Source: Capitulum mitella (taxonomy: Eukaryota > Arthropoda > Thecostraca > Pollicipedomorpha > Pollicipedidae). From it: a stretch of 64,000 nt of DNA. The stretch's first letter is position 1. Every line of letters starts with the position of its first letter. Of this stretch, positions 44,737-57,167 are shown piece after piece. The stretch is taken from assembly GCA_030062745.1 (NCBI GenBank), contig CP099844.1, positions 8,951,551 to 9,015,550 of the forward strand, in the 5' to 3' direction. A model generated the notes under the pieces. That model searched no databases and was not told the origin of the DNA. It worked only from the letters and a program-made list of their open reading frames with translations. The position numbers and the translations under genes are program-made.

Positions 44737-46935
44737 CCCTATTCCCGGCAAGGGGCTGAATCCGGATTTTTGCTTTCTAATTCCAGGGCTTTTGACGCAG
44801 CTTCGCGAAACTAGGCCACTTCCCTAACTATTCTTTCTACGCACTGTAACAACATTTCGCGATTCCGATTTATTCAGGAGCTGAGTCAGGCAACATTTTT
44901 GGGACGCACCTCAGGCTGTTTTTGGCGCTGTTGAGAGTAAAAGGAAAATAGCTGCCAAAAATAGTGGTTTTAAGATAGAACTTAAAACTTTATATGGATG
45001 TACCGATAAATAGTTGGACAAGCATACAAACACAATTTTGTTGATCTGAGGTCCTTTCACAAGGTCAGGTCACGGTAAGTAATTCAAAATTTGGTTTTAT
45101 AGTAATGATTTTGGCGCTATTTTCCCAACCCCGGAATATATATGACATAGAAGGGTGCCCTCCACTTCTGTACCAGGTTTCAGCTTTATATCAGGTCGGG
45201 TCACAGAGTTATGATCTGAAATAATAGTGCGCGTACCCTATATCACAACAGCCGTAAAATGGAATTTTAGAAACAGAGTGGATTCAAATGATTAGAAATG
45301 TTTTTAAACAATACGAAATGCACTTAACCCTATTCCCGGAGGGCTAGACGGTATGGCCGATTCCCGGCAGGGGGGGCGGATTCGGCCCCCCCCCTGAGAT
45401 CTCGAGAACTACTTGTCCGATTTCATTGCAACAAACGGCAATCGATTTGCCCTGACGTGAACTACATTTTTATAAAAAGAAATTTTCAAAATTTTTAAAT
45501 TTGTGGATACAGGGGGGCAAAAATGTCAAAATGGGGGGTGCTTTTGGACTTCTTATAACTCCGTTGTTTATGGACCGATTTCGATGAAACTGGCATGAAT
45601 CGAGAGAATATGAATAGGGCTTTTACCATGGGTCCGCAAATCCGAAATTTTGGGAAAATTCATGGGCGTTCACAGGGTTTCAAAAATAGGAGGATTAGTT
45701 TTCTAACAACTGAATGAACAAAAGAGGCAAACACCCTTTTTTGGCTTCTGATAGTCATGTTATACTAAATAAGTACAAATCGCATTACAATGTTTGTATA
45801 ATGTTAGCATAGGCGGTGCCAGGGACATGAAAAAGGGGGAACTGTCACGGTCACACGTTTCTCAGATCAACTTGTGACCTTTGACCTTAAATGACCTCCA
45901 GTGACGTTGGGGTCACTTGGAATGATCTCGTGTGCATTTAATATTATCTGTAAACGTTTTCAATCATTTGAATTCACTCTATTTCAAAAATTTCATTTTA
46001 CGGCTATTTCGATATAGGGTACGCGCACTGACATTTTAGGTCATAGCTCCGTGACCCGACCAGATATCAAGCTGAAAGTTGGTACACAAGTAGAAGACAC
46101 CCTTCTACGCCATATATATTCCGGGTTTGGCATTTAAGAAGAACGGCACCGAAATAATTGCAAAAAAAACAAATTTTGACTTTTGACCTTGACCTGACCT
46201 TGTAAAATGACCTTAGATAAACAAAATTAGATCTACGAATTGCCCAACTATTTAGCTATACATCCATATAAAGTTTTAAGTTCTATCTTAAAAACTCTAT
46301 TTTTGGCAGACATTTTCATTTTACCCTCAACATGGCCAAAAATGGCATGAGGTGCCTCCCAAAAATGTTACCTGGCTCCGCCCCTGAGCAAAATAGAATT
46401 GTGAAATTTTGTCACAGCACGTAGAAAGAATAGCTAGGAAAAGTTACCAAGTTTCGTGAAAGTTGCGTTAAAAAGCCTGGAATTGGCAAGCAAAAAACCT
46501 GAGGGGGGGCGTATTCCGCCCCCCCCCCCTGCCGGGAATAGGGTTAAGATCATTCCAAGTGACTCTAAGGTCATTGGAGGTTGTTTAATGTCAAAGGTCG
46601 TAGGTTGACCAGAAGAACATGTGACCATGACAGTTGCCCTTTTCCATGTCCCTGGCACTGCCTACGCTAATATCATGCAAAGAATGTAATATGATTTGAA
46701 CTTCTTCGTCATAGCATGACTAACAGAAGCTATAAGGATGTTTGTTAACTTTTGTATTAATTTGGTTTTTGAAAAACGAATCCTTTTTTCGCAAACCTAT
46801 GAACGCCTACGAATTTTCTCAAAATCTTAAATGTATGGATCACTGGTAAAAGCCTCATTTATAATCTCTCGATTCATGCCCATTTCATCAAAATCGGTTC
46901 CATAAACAAAACTCATAACAGGTCAAAAAATATCC
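44737..46935. mobile_element. TTAA element, copy B, interrupted by copy C and truncated
   Basis: Starts at TTAA 44733-44736 with CCCTATTCCCGGC. Homology to copy A runs to 45323, breaks at the TTAA of copy C, resumes at 46548 and fades at about 46935 without the right terminus. The missing end abuts a homopolymer-rich stretch. Confidence 0.75.
45328..46543. mobile_element. TTAA element, copy C, nested in copy B
   Basis: A 1216-bp element in opposite orientation to B, flanked by TTAA at 45324-45327 and 46544-46547. Termini are CCCTATTCCCGG and CCGGGAATAGGG, perfect inverted repeats of 12 bp. Removing it with one TTAA restores the copy-A-like sequence of B, which is direct evidence of transposition. 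Confidence 0.9.
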
Positions 46936-47300
46936 GCGGTTTCGAGAATGCTGTACATTCAACATACTACGTTGAATGTATAGCAACATAAACGTCAACT
47001 GAGCCATTTTACGACAGTTCTTTCTGTAAGAACAGGTGGGGAGGGAAAAAGGGAGGGTGGGAAAAAAAAAAACAACCCCCCCCCCCCCCCCCCCCCCCCC
47101 CACCCCTTACACCCAATAAAATAAATTATTTTTTTTTTCTTTCCTCCCTCCCCCCTTCTTGGGTTTTTTTTCGGGAATGCAGGGATTTTGATTTATTGAT
47201 TAAATGGTTTTTTTTTTTTGGTTTTTTTTAAGTAAAAGATTTTAAAAAAATTAAAATAATATGTTTTTTTTGTATCATTATTTTTTCTTTTTTTTTTGCT
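46936..47300. other. Homopolymer-rich, possibly unreliable sequence
   Basis: Contains an A10 run, a C run of about 26, and many T8-T12 and G runs, unlike any other part of the window. It lies exactly where copy B loses its right end. May be a gap-fill or low-quality consensus. Confidence 0.6.
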
Positions 47301-47392
47301 GTATAGAGCAATGATAGAAGCACAAGTTAGGGCAGGCAAGTTTTCGCAATGTTGGGCTATTTAGTATCTACGTCATGATGTTTCCAAAATTA

Positions 47393-49916
47393 GGTTTGGG
47401 TAAGACGGACCACTAGTGGTCCGTCTTACCGTAGTGGTCCATTTTACCCCACAGATACAAAACCTCGCTAAAACACTGTGGCTTGTTTAAAGTACCTATG
47501 TATCTACAAATTTCAATAAGCTAATTTTTTAATATTTTTGCAGATGCCGCGCAAGTACGAGCGTAAAACCGATCGTGGAAGTTGGGACGAGGAAAAATGG
47601 CGTTAGCCATTGAAGCTGTGAAATCAAAATCGATGGGTTTTTTTAAAGCTGCCAGAGCATTCAGCGTCCCCAAGACAACCCTGAAGCGAAGGGTGAAAAA
47701 TCAAAACAAATGTGCCAAGGAGACTGATAAGCTGTTGGGCTCCAGGATGACTGTGTTTAGCCCAGCTCAGGAGAAGGAGCTGGTAAACCACATCCTTATG
47801 ATGGAGAGCAAGTTTTTCGGACTAGCAACCAAAGACGTGCGATACCTGGCCTTTCATATGGCGGAAAAGAATAACATAACTCACAACTTCAACACGGAGA
47901 GCGGTCTCGCCGGAAAAACTGGTTGGCCGGATTCCAGCGCAGGCATCCGGAGGTGGCGCTTCGTGTGCCTGAGGCGACATCGGCAGCCCGTGCCAGGGCA
48001 TTTAATCGAGTGAACGTGGGGAAGTTTTTTGATCTTCTAGAGCATGAGATGGACATAACAAAGTTTCCGGCTCACCGCATCTTCAACTGTGACGAGACTG
48101 GGCTGACGACTGTCCAGACAAAGTCGACCAAAGTCTTCGCACGCAAAGGGAAGTCTCAGGTTGGCACCCTGACCTCAGCGGAGCGTGGTATCCTCACAAC
48201 GGCCGTGGTCTGTATGGCTGCAGGAGGCAACTACATCCCACCGTTTCTGATCTTCCCACGGGTTCGGATGAAACCTGAATTGCTGGATGGCTGTCCACCT
48301 GGAACCGGACACGCCTGCCATCCGTCGGGCTGGATGCAGACGACATTTTTACCCAGTGGTTCCGCCATTTCTTAAGCCATGCTAAACCTTCCGAGGAGGA
48401 CCCGGTTCTCCTGATCCTGGACGGTCACGTGACCCACACGAAGAACCTGGATGTCATCGAGCTGGCTAGAGCGAACTACGTGACCATGATCGTGCTGCCC
48501 CCGCACTGCACGCACAAGATGCAGCCTCTGGATGTGGGCTTCATGCTTCCACTGAACACATTCCATGGCCAAGCAGTGGAGAAATGGCTCAGAAATAACC
48601 CCGGCAGAGTGGTGACTGTTTACCAGGTTGGCCAGTTGTTCGGAGAGGCCTATCTCCGGGCTGCAGTTCCAACGACTGCCATCAACGCATTCCGCCGGAC
48701 TGGCATCTTCCCGTGCAACCGTGACGTCTTCGGGGAGGAAGATTTCGCTGCGGCAGAAGTCACAGAGAGACTGGATGAGGACGTCGGTCCAGCGACTGCC
48801 TTAACCAGTTCAGAGCAGCCGCGCAGCCAACCCCCTGCTGCTGGTCCATCAACGGCTTCAACCAGCTCAGGGCAGCCGCGCAGACAAGCCCCTGCTGCTG
48901 GTCCAACAACGGCTTCAACCAGCTCAGGGCAGCCGCGCAGCCAGCTCCCTGCTGCTAGTCCAGCAACGATTTCAGCCAGCTCAGGGCAGACGCATCACCA
49001 GCTCCCTACATCTGAGGCAGAAGACTCATCCAGTAAAGATGAACCCTTGCCAAGCAACAGCCACGAGGGTCTCGCTGTCTCACCTCATCACATCATCCCG
49101 GTTCCGAGAGCATCCCGCCAAGCGCAGAACGGCAAAACGAAGAGGCGTCGCATAACGGGAGCATGTGCAGTGCTAACAAGCTCTCCGTACAAAAAGATGC
49201 TGCAAGAAGAAAAAGAACAGCCAAGGCGCCCACGAAAAAGAGGAAAGCACACAGCAAAGAAAAGAAATCCAAAAAGAACCGTAAGCCTAAAGTACGCGAC
49301 CATGTCTTATCAAGTGACGAGGATGAAGATCCTGACACACTCTGTCTTTACTGCAATGACAGCTTCACGCGCTCAGTATCAGAGGAGGGATGGGTGCGCT
49401 GCAGCGTTTGCAAAAAATGGGCACATGATATGTGTGCGGGAATCGGGGAGGAAGATGAGTGGTTCGCATGTGAACTATGCGTCTAAGTGCTGAGCTGACA
49501 TGCATATTATACCAAACGATAGTATCAACGCGCACCTTGTTTGTTTTTAGTTCATTTTCTATCACATATCTGAGTACAGAATAAACGTTTATTGTGTTAT
49601 TTTATCGCTCTTTTTCCTTTGGTTTACAAGAGTATAGAAGTTATACAAACATAAATGGATAGCAGGCACTGCTGGGGTAAGACGGACCACTTGTGGTCCA
49701 TCTTACCCCGCGTTTTTTCTTGTCGCTGATTTTGACTCGTCCCCCTTTAAGAGCAAGCACCACCTAAATTTCTTGAATTTCAAATCCAGCGTCTGCACGT
49801 ATCAAAAGAGGAAAGAATCAACATTCAGAAGACTATGAACAATGTGAGGCTGGATAGCATGGTAGCGAGAAATGTGACTTCAAACCTTAGCTGGTCCGTC
49901 TTACCCCACCTTCCCC
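47393..49916 (+). mobile_element. pogo-type DNA transposon with terminal inverted repeats
   Basis: A 2524-bp element flanked by TA (47391-47392 and 49917-49918), as expected for Tc1/mariner-pogo elements. Both ends carry GGGTAAGACGGACCA in inverted orientation. A second copy of the motif near each end makes palindromes at 47399-47430 (perfect, 32 bp) and 49674-49709. It encodes a near-full-length transposase interrupted only by single-base shifts. Confidence 0.9.
47544..49486 (+). pseudogene. pogo/Tigger-type DDE transposase with PHD finger, frameshifted
   Basis: The start MPRKYERKTDRG lies at 47544. A helix-turn-helix (psq/CENP-B type) covers the first 150 residues (FFKAARAFSVPKTTLKRRV). 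The DDE catalytic core includes [12 protein letters not shown] (first Asp), LLILDGHVTHTKNLDVIELA (second Asp) and PPHCTHKMQPLDVG (third acidic residue). The C-terminal PHD-like zinc finger reads CLYCND...CSVCKKWAHDMC...CELC, with the stop at 49484-49486. The frame shifts by one missing base at about 47595, 47925, 48350 and 49215; three of these lie in or beside A5 runs. Otherwise the reading is intact, so the copy is young or the shifts are base-calling errors. Confidence 0.85.
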
Positions 49917-49918
49917 TA

Positions 49919-51266
49919 AAGGGATCGCACCATTGGCACATTTTGTACACGAGTAATGCGCTACAAAAACACAACGCTTCCATCACGCAGGGTGGACCTA
50001 TAATTTACACATAGCACGTGGCACCCGCACTGCCAGCCTGCACTGCAAGGCTCGCAGGTGCGGGTAATGTATTTACGTAAGTCGACCGCACCTTTGTGGG
50101 CCTTGAATCGCCCGGTTTTGTCATCATATATTCAAAGGGGTCTTTAAAACGACACCTGTGTCGACTAGCTGCAAAGTTTCACCTGTAACTGCTCAAGATC
50201 ATACCACTGACTGACATGTGACCTGCGTGACTTCTCACGTGCTCCAAAACACCACCACTGATTGGGCGACGAGCTTCCATATGACACCCACATCGGTCAT
50301 GTTGCACGTCACGCACACCAACGATCTTTAAATGCCGAGTCATAATCTTACTCCTGACCTCGGTGACATGTCGTAGAGACGCAGTTACAAGGAAAATCTT
50401 ACGTCATCGCTAAGGCAATGTGTTGGACATCTTCCAGTGAAAAAACGACATTTTTCAAAATATGTCCGTTTTGAAATGTGACGACTATAACAAAATGTCA
50501 TGTGGCTATGGGGTCAACAGATGACCGGAAGCTAACATTTGTAATTTAAGTGGATGCAGCAAATCATCCGCTTTCAAATAATGTACAGGTTTGGTTAGAT
50601 CCCAGGAACCATTGCATATCTGAAAATAATTTTCTAATCCAACTTCCTAGATGCTCTCGAAAATTTCGTGACCTTTATCTCATGGCTTCTTTAGGCCATA
50701 AAGCTGAAGCCCGCGTGGATGCGATACAGATCGGAGGGGTCATGATGAATAATTCGAGGCCGACCTTGGTGACTTGTCCTGGAATAGCCATATATGGAAT
50801 CTTTGAACAAAAAGCGCAGGTTGCTCTGTTGTATGTTACATCTATTGTATATAATGTAGATATAGCATTATCTATTGTTGAACTGACCTGATTTTCTGCA
50901 TTTTCGTATTTTTTGCCAATAGTATCCACGTTGGAATAGGTAATGAATGATGTAGGGAAAAAGTTGCATTTTGCTTCGCCCTACAATACCATGGCTGACT
51001 CCGGACAATAACTCTCCCAAAGAATATCTGAGTATGATCAACTAGTGTCCTGATTGCTTAGCTCAAGAATACAGGGAAAACGCTGCCGAAAACACTGTCA
51101 GTGCACTTCCCTGGACTGTGTGTTCTGGACATCTAATGGCTGATGTAGGTTAGGGATCATTTGAAGACGCACTGACGGGTCCGTTCTCGATCGCTACCAG
51201 ATTAAATATAATTTTCATTTTCTTCGGTCGGAATTTCATACATGGCTGAAAGGGAAGCCACGTTCA
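49919..51266. other. Stretch without a supported gene
   Basis: Open frames of 113 codons on the plus strand (50550-50891) and 84 on the minus strand overlap each other and show no domain. Nothing else noted. Confidence 0.5.
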
Positions 51267-52465
51267 TCCTATTCCCGGCGGGGGGGGGCAATCCGCCCGC
51301 TCCTCGGGTTTTTTGCTTGCTAATTCCAGAGTTTTCGACGCAGCTTCATGAAACTCGGTGAATTTTCCTAGCTATTTTTTCTTCGCACTGTGACAAAATT
51401 TCGAAATTCTATTTTGCTCAGGGACGGAGCCATGCAGCGTTTTTGGGAGGCACCTCAGGCCATTTTTGGCCCTGTTCAGGGTAAAAGGAAAATGACTACC
51501 TAAATAGTGTTTTTAAGATAGAACTGAAAACTTTTTATTAATGTATAGCTAAATAGCTGGGCAATATGCAAATGCAATTTTGTTCGTCTGAGGTCACTTT
51601 ACATTTTACGGTCAAAGTCAAAGGTCAAAATTTGGTTTTATAGTAATAATTTCGGAACTACTTCTTGAAATGACAAACCCGGACCTTGGTGACGTAGAAG
51701 GGCGTCTTCTACTTGTGTATCAAGTTTCAGCTTGACATCAGGTGGGGTCACGGAGCTTTGACCTAAAATGTCGGCGCGCGTACCCTATATCACAATAGCC
51801 GCAACATGAAATTTTCGAAATAGAGTGGATTCAAATGATTGAAAGCGATTACAGATGATATTAAATGCACACGAGATTATTCCAAGTGATTCCAAGGCCA
51901 CTGGAAGTCATTTAAGGTCAAAGGTCACAAGCTAATCTGAAGATCAGGTGACCACGACAATTCCCCTTTTTCATGTCCTTGGCACAGCCTATGCTAACAT
52001 TATACAAACATCGTAAAACGATTTGTACTTCTTTGGTAGAATATGACCAGCAGAAGCCAAAAAAAGTGCGTTTACCTTTTTGGTCATGCAGTTTTTGAAA
52101 AACTAATCCTCCTATTTTTGAAACCCTGTGAACGCCTAAGAATTTTCTCGAATTTGAAATATATTTACAAATGGTCCCAGCCCCATCCATAATCTTCCGA
52201 TTCATGTCAATTTCATCGAAATGGGTCCATCAACAACGGAGTTATAAGAAGCCCAAAAGTATCCTCCATTCTGATATTTTTGCTGCTGTATCCACCCCTT
52301 TCAAAATTTTGAAAACTTCTTTTTTAATAATGTAGTTTACGTCATGGCAAATCAATTGCCGTTTGTTGCGATGAAATCAGATGTGTAGTTCTCGAGATCT
52401 TAGGGGGGCGCGAGTCACCCCCCTGTCGGAAATCAGCCATACCGTGTAGCCCTCCTGGAATAGGG
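51267..52465. mobile_element. TTAA element, copy D
   Basis: Same family as A, B and C. The left end is TCCTATTCCCGGC after TTCA (a mutated TTAA, 51263-51266); the right end CTGGAATAGGG abuts TTAA at 52466-52469. The interior includes the shared AGGTCA-containing segments. No transposase. Confidence 0.8.
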
Positions 52466-52469
52466 TTAA

Positions 52470-55110
52470 GCTGTTCCAGAGATGAGCGCATGCACATCCG
52501 TGGACCCGGTATCTTGGCAGAATATGCGTGGGGCTTTGTGATGGCCGAGAATAACTTACTTGGCGGATGGTAGCATTTTATGCGGATATTTGTCACATAG
52601 AATTATGGAGAGTTAAAACATTGCTTTGATATAATACATGGAGGGGCAGAAGATTCTAAAGTTGGGGTGATCAGGGGAGTTTAAGTCGGTGTAACCTATA
52701 AAGAGTCATCATTGCAAAACATGCAAGATGCCTCCAAAACCCCGAGGAAACGCTCACTGTGACTGTTATGCTAGTCTTCTACGAGAGTTTTTGCTGTAGT
52801 TTTGTTGTGTTGGAGTCATTGGTTTTTCACTGTGCATTGCATTTGCCCCAAACGTACGTACATAAAGTACCGTACGTATTATAACGTTGTATTTTGCATA
52901 GATATACAATAATATTAATTCCCATTGTCTGGGAAAGATTTTGCATCAGTATGAAAAATGAATAGACATTCCAGACACTTTTCTTATATTCATAGTATTT
53001 TGATGCTTTGGCAAGCAGAGCCATCTGGTGGCTAGAGTTTTGTTTCTACGCCCCATTAATGCGACTATTACATGGGAGTTGTGCGGTGAATGGGAAATCC
53101 AAGGCTGATGACTGCGATGGACGAGACCATTTCAAGAGCAAGGTGTCGTGCTGCAGCCAAATATTTCTGGATCTGTCCATCATTTAAGAATTCAATCCAG
53201 CTCCTGGTCACCATACTAAACTAATCATATTAGTTATTCATGAAATAACCCCATAGTCTTCGGATAGGTACCCCACCCCCATGCTTAAAACCCTGAATCC
53301 ACCACTGCTCCAAAATTTAGTCTCAAACAAGTCTTGAGACTACATTAATGAAAACAGCTTGTCAGTATCCGTGTGAAAGTCAGCTGGGAACGCAATATAC
53401 TAGATGTCGAAATTGGGCCAAATGCACCCTTTTTATTTTCCGAGGTATCAGTCGCGTTTTTACTACTTTTCCATAGAGTCACGATCTTTATACCACGAGT
53501 TTTTGCCAAATTCCGTTGGTCAAAATCGGCCCAGTATTTAGGCACAAAATAGCCAGCCAACAAATAGATTTCCATTTAAATCCTCTTGATGAAAAAAAAG
53601 TTATACACTACAAAATCCCCTGTGTCCCATTAAGTCAGGTCTTGTTTACAGATATTGTGTAACGTCACGACAGGCGCAGGCCAATTCACGTCTTCAGAAG
53701 GCACGTTTGCATGCTTTCATTTTTATGTATTGTGTCACATCGGCGGATGACGATAGATTGCAGTTTTTGATTATTTTCAGTCATTCAGGCTTCTAGGCAC
53801 TTTTTCAGAAAACCGAGTGCCGAAAACATAATAACATTTTCCAAGCTAATTTAGTCTAGTATGAGCAGTCGACTTAGGTAGAACATTCTTTTTACTTAAC
53901 GTCATATGCCTTGATTATTTAGTGGTCTACAGCTGCACTGCAGATCATTGGCTGTGTTGCTAGCAGTTAGGTAACCTGAAGAGGACAGTAACGCAAAACC
54001 TTTCTACAAACTGCTGCGTAAATTCACATGGATCACATGCACACATGCTCGTGCACACTGACACCAAGAGTCTGTCCTATCATACATTACTATAATGCAG
54101 CTTCGTTAAGAATAATGTGAAAAACCAAAATTGTCTTGCCTGAATGCTTTCTTACCTAGAAGAGCTGGAGGAACCTGATCTTGTCTGCTATTCAGCTTTG
54201 CTAAGGCAAATCATTCACCTATGACTTATGTGCGAAGTCTTAGTCTCGACTTCCACAAGGACTTCAACGAGCTTTGTCCTCATGTAGTGTCTTCGTTTCA
54301 GATCAGTTACGATCTGATCTACGATCTGGTCAGCTATGCCTTCCCGGCTCCTGAATCATTGCATTAATATATACGACTGCACCTCTCTTATTCTTCCAAG
54401 CAGCAAACACTGATCATCGCCAAGAACACTCAAATACACATAAGTGTACATCTAGGGCGAGCGCTGTTTGAAAGTCATTGGCATGCAAAACAGAACATAA
54501 ATATGACTTCGACATCACGGGGTGCACTTTTATCAAGAAACTGCTGTTGCAGACAGTGTTAAACGCAAGCAATACGTGTATTAGGATACATTCTTTGCCT
54601 GTATTGACCAATTTATTGTCCCCAAGATCGTGTTCAACTACTGTCCTTTGCCACGCAGGCCAAGCAGCATATATCAAGCAAGCTTACAATACACTTTAGA
54701 AACGGTCGGCCTAAAATGTATGAGGTTGACAACACCTGACAGATAATTGTCATGTTTCTAATATCTTTATTTCTCGTTAGTTTCAACGACAGACGGATAA
54801 ACGTTACCCAACATTTATAACACCACTTTTCTTCAGGAAAACCATTACGATATTGTCATAACAAACATATAGTCCAAAACCAAGATAGTCCTGCTACAAT
54901 GAAAAAAAAATGTAATGAAGGTGGTGCCCTCAAGTCTGCCTACTCATTCTCTTTGGAATCAAAGGAAAACAAAAACTGCAATCGCTACATTTTCTGGCAC
55001 ACCACGTGCATTTCTGCTCTTCGATTCGCATTCATATGTTTCTCACTTGACAAAACTATCAGCTAGATGAGTGCCACATCTCCGATGATCTCTAGTCGGA
55101 AACATGCACT
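52470..55110. other. Stretch without a supported gene
   Basis: AT-rich intergenic sequence with short open frames only. The part next to 55110 is the probable 3' end of the minus-strand acyltransferase gene. Confidence 0.5.
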
Positions 55111-55116
55111 TTTATT
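55111..55116 (-). terminator. Polyadenylation signal of the acyltransferase gene
   Basis: AATAAA on the minus strand, 82 bp beyond the stop codon. Confidence 0.6.
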
Positions 55117-55197
55117 TACTGCGAATATGAAACGGACAAAAACCCTTTCTCGAAGCCTGTCCCGCTTCCACACCATTCAATGGATGCATCTGGAATT

Positions 55198-57167
55198 TCA
55201 TTCTTGTTTAGAGTTAACTCCTGCAGGTTTCTTCTTCGGGCCAAGCAATATTCTCTCCAGGTTCATGAACGGCGACTCAAATGCCAGAGACAGCGGCAAA
55301 GCAAAAGCAAAAGAGGTGATAACGTGAGCCAGGATTTTATACACCAGTCTGATGGCGTCGAAATACACTGTGCCCTTCGTGGAGCTATCCACAGCCACCA
55401 GAACGTTTATATGGATAAGATACACCGCATAAGTGAGACGGCTGAGCGGAATGAAGCCCGGGTACGAGAGGAACGTATCGATGAACCCGCCGTAACCGGT
55501 GACGCAGGCGAAGATGACCCAAGACACGGCGACACCCCACGCCGGCCTGTGCAGGCCTCCGTATGTCACTGAGACCGCCTTGCTCGGGTGTTCCCACGGC
55601 ATCTGGTAGCCGCTCATGCCGAATATAACAGATATTCCAATAGCGAATGCGGCAATCCATGCCGGCAGCCACAGCCATGGTTTCATGGTGATTCGCTTGC
55701 CCCGTAGTCGGTGCAGGACGTATCCGAGACCGATTCCCAAGAGCCAGACAGTACAGCGCATCCAGGGATACCCATAGTTACGAGAAAACAATGTTGACCT
55801 TTCATCAGGTCTGAGAAAAAATGCCATAGCTTCAAAGTCATCTACGCTCCAAATTACCACCCGAAGGACTAGGAATCCAACAACAAGGACACAGAGCCAG
55901 ATGCACCCGAAAAGAGGACGCCAAACAAGTGGCAAGAGGACCAGCGGTGAGAACACGAACATCTGCATGTCATTGGCGAGATACCAACTCTGTCCAAGGC
56001 ATGCGTCGCGCGACTTAAATAAGTTCTGGATGTACAGCAGATTGCGCCACCAGTAATCAGCGCACGCTGTCTGACTGAGTACGGCAGTCTTTTGCCAAAG
56101 TGGTCCATCTCCTAAATAAACAAAAAAAGTGGCGCAAATCGAAATCATTGCTGTGTACGGCGCCGTTAGCCTCAGATAGCGATGCACGTAAAACAGGGGA
56201 AGATTGAATGTCTTTTTCTTTTCGTACACATTGCAAAATGTGTATGCTAGCAGAACGCCGGACAAAAGGAAAAAGGTGTCTACGCTCGGCGTAGCATTTG
56301 CAATCGTTTGAAACAGCGGGTTTTTGAACCAATCAAATACGACTATGATATTCTGAGTAAAGTTAATCTGTTGCGTGCAGGCGTGGCCAATCACTACCCA
56401 CGTCATGGACAGGAAGCGAATGCCATGGAGACATGTTAGAGTGTTCTTTCCAGGGTTTGTGTCCATCAGCTTCTTGGTGTTGGTGTACACGGAAAAGGCA
56501 ACAAGAGCTTGCTGCTTAGTTCCCATTGTCAGCGACGCTCTCTGGCGAAGTTTGGAAGGCTTGGGCGTCACAACATGTAGCATAGCGGACAGCCGTGGAT
56601 TGGGACTGTCGACAACGGACGTCATGTACAGCTGTTTGGCCTGCTGTTTGACGCATCGCCTGTGAAACAGGTCAACGATCGTTCCGACAACCATGAGATA
56701 TCCAACCACCGCCATCATGCTTATGACCACGATATCTGCTGCCGTGAAGTTCACCGAGTCATGCGCTGTGTACGATCCAAATGCTCCGACGGTGAAGTTG
56801 CTCCCGAGGCTATCCTGCAGCCCGCTCTGCACGTCCTGGCTGGAGCAGCTGGACGGCACGCACATGCCGACGGTGCCGGTGTCCAGGCCCATCTCCGGCA
56901 AGACGACAATCTCCCCGAGACCCTCGGCCGGCTCTTCGGCCGCAGCTGCTGGGGGATCGATGCTGTCCTTGTTGGCGGCGTGCGGTGTCGTCGACGTGAC
57001 GGAGATCGGAACGTAGCGGCCGAAGAACGAGAGTCCGCTCGGAGGCAGGTCTGGGTGCGCGGAGCCGTTCAGGGCTACCTCGATGGCCAGGCATTCGTCG
57101 TAGGAGCCGAAGGCGTTGGTGTTGCCAACAAGGAGGCCGTCTGGTAGTTTTCCGGTAGCGTCAAACA
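55198..57167 (-). CDS. NRF-6-type acyltransferase, second (main) exon
   Basis: Encodes residues 105-760 of a membrane protein like C. elegans NRF-6 ('nose resistant to fluoxetine'). The cgtttcag acceptor gives a phase-1 start that joins 59398 exactly (split Met codon). The end of the NRF domain is seen as FDATGKLPDGLLVGN, SYDECLAIE and MCVPSSCS, with paired extracellular cysteines near 130, 207 and 212. A first membrane helix follows at about 248-270. The acyltransferase-3 domain covers about 345-740 with its conserved CLHGIRFLSMTWVVIGHA block (His 366) and about ten hydrophobic segments. The stop follows KKKPAGVNSKQE. Family members are thought to move or modify lipophilic compounds; the substrate here is unknown. 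The whole catalytic part is in one exon. The frame is intact. Confidence 0.9.

Noticed and set aside
50550..50891. 113-codon plus-strand frame
   Set aside because: Begins at a GTG, overlaps an 84-codon frame on the other strand, shows no domain, no GC rise and no splice sites.
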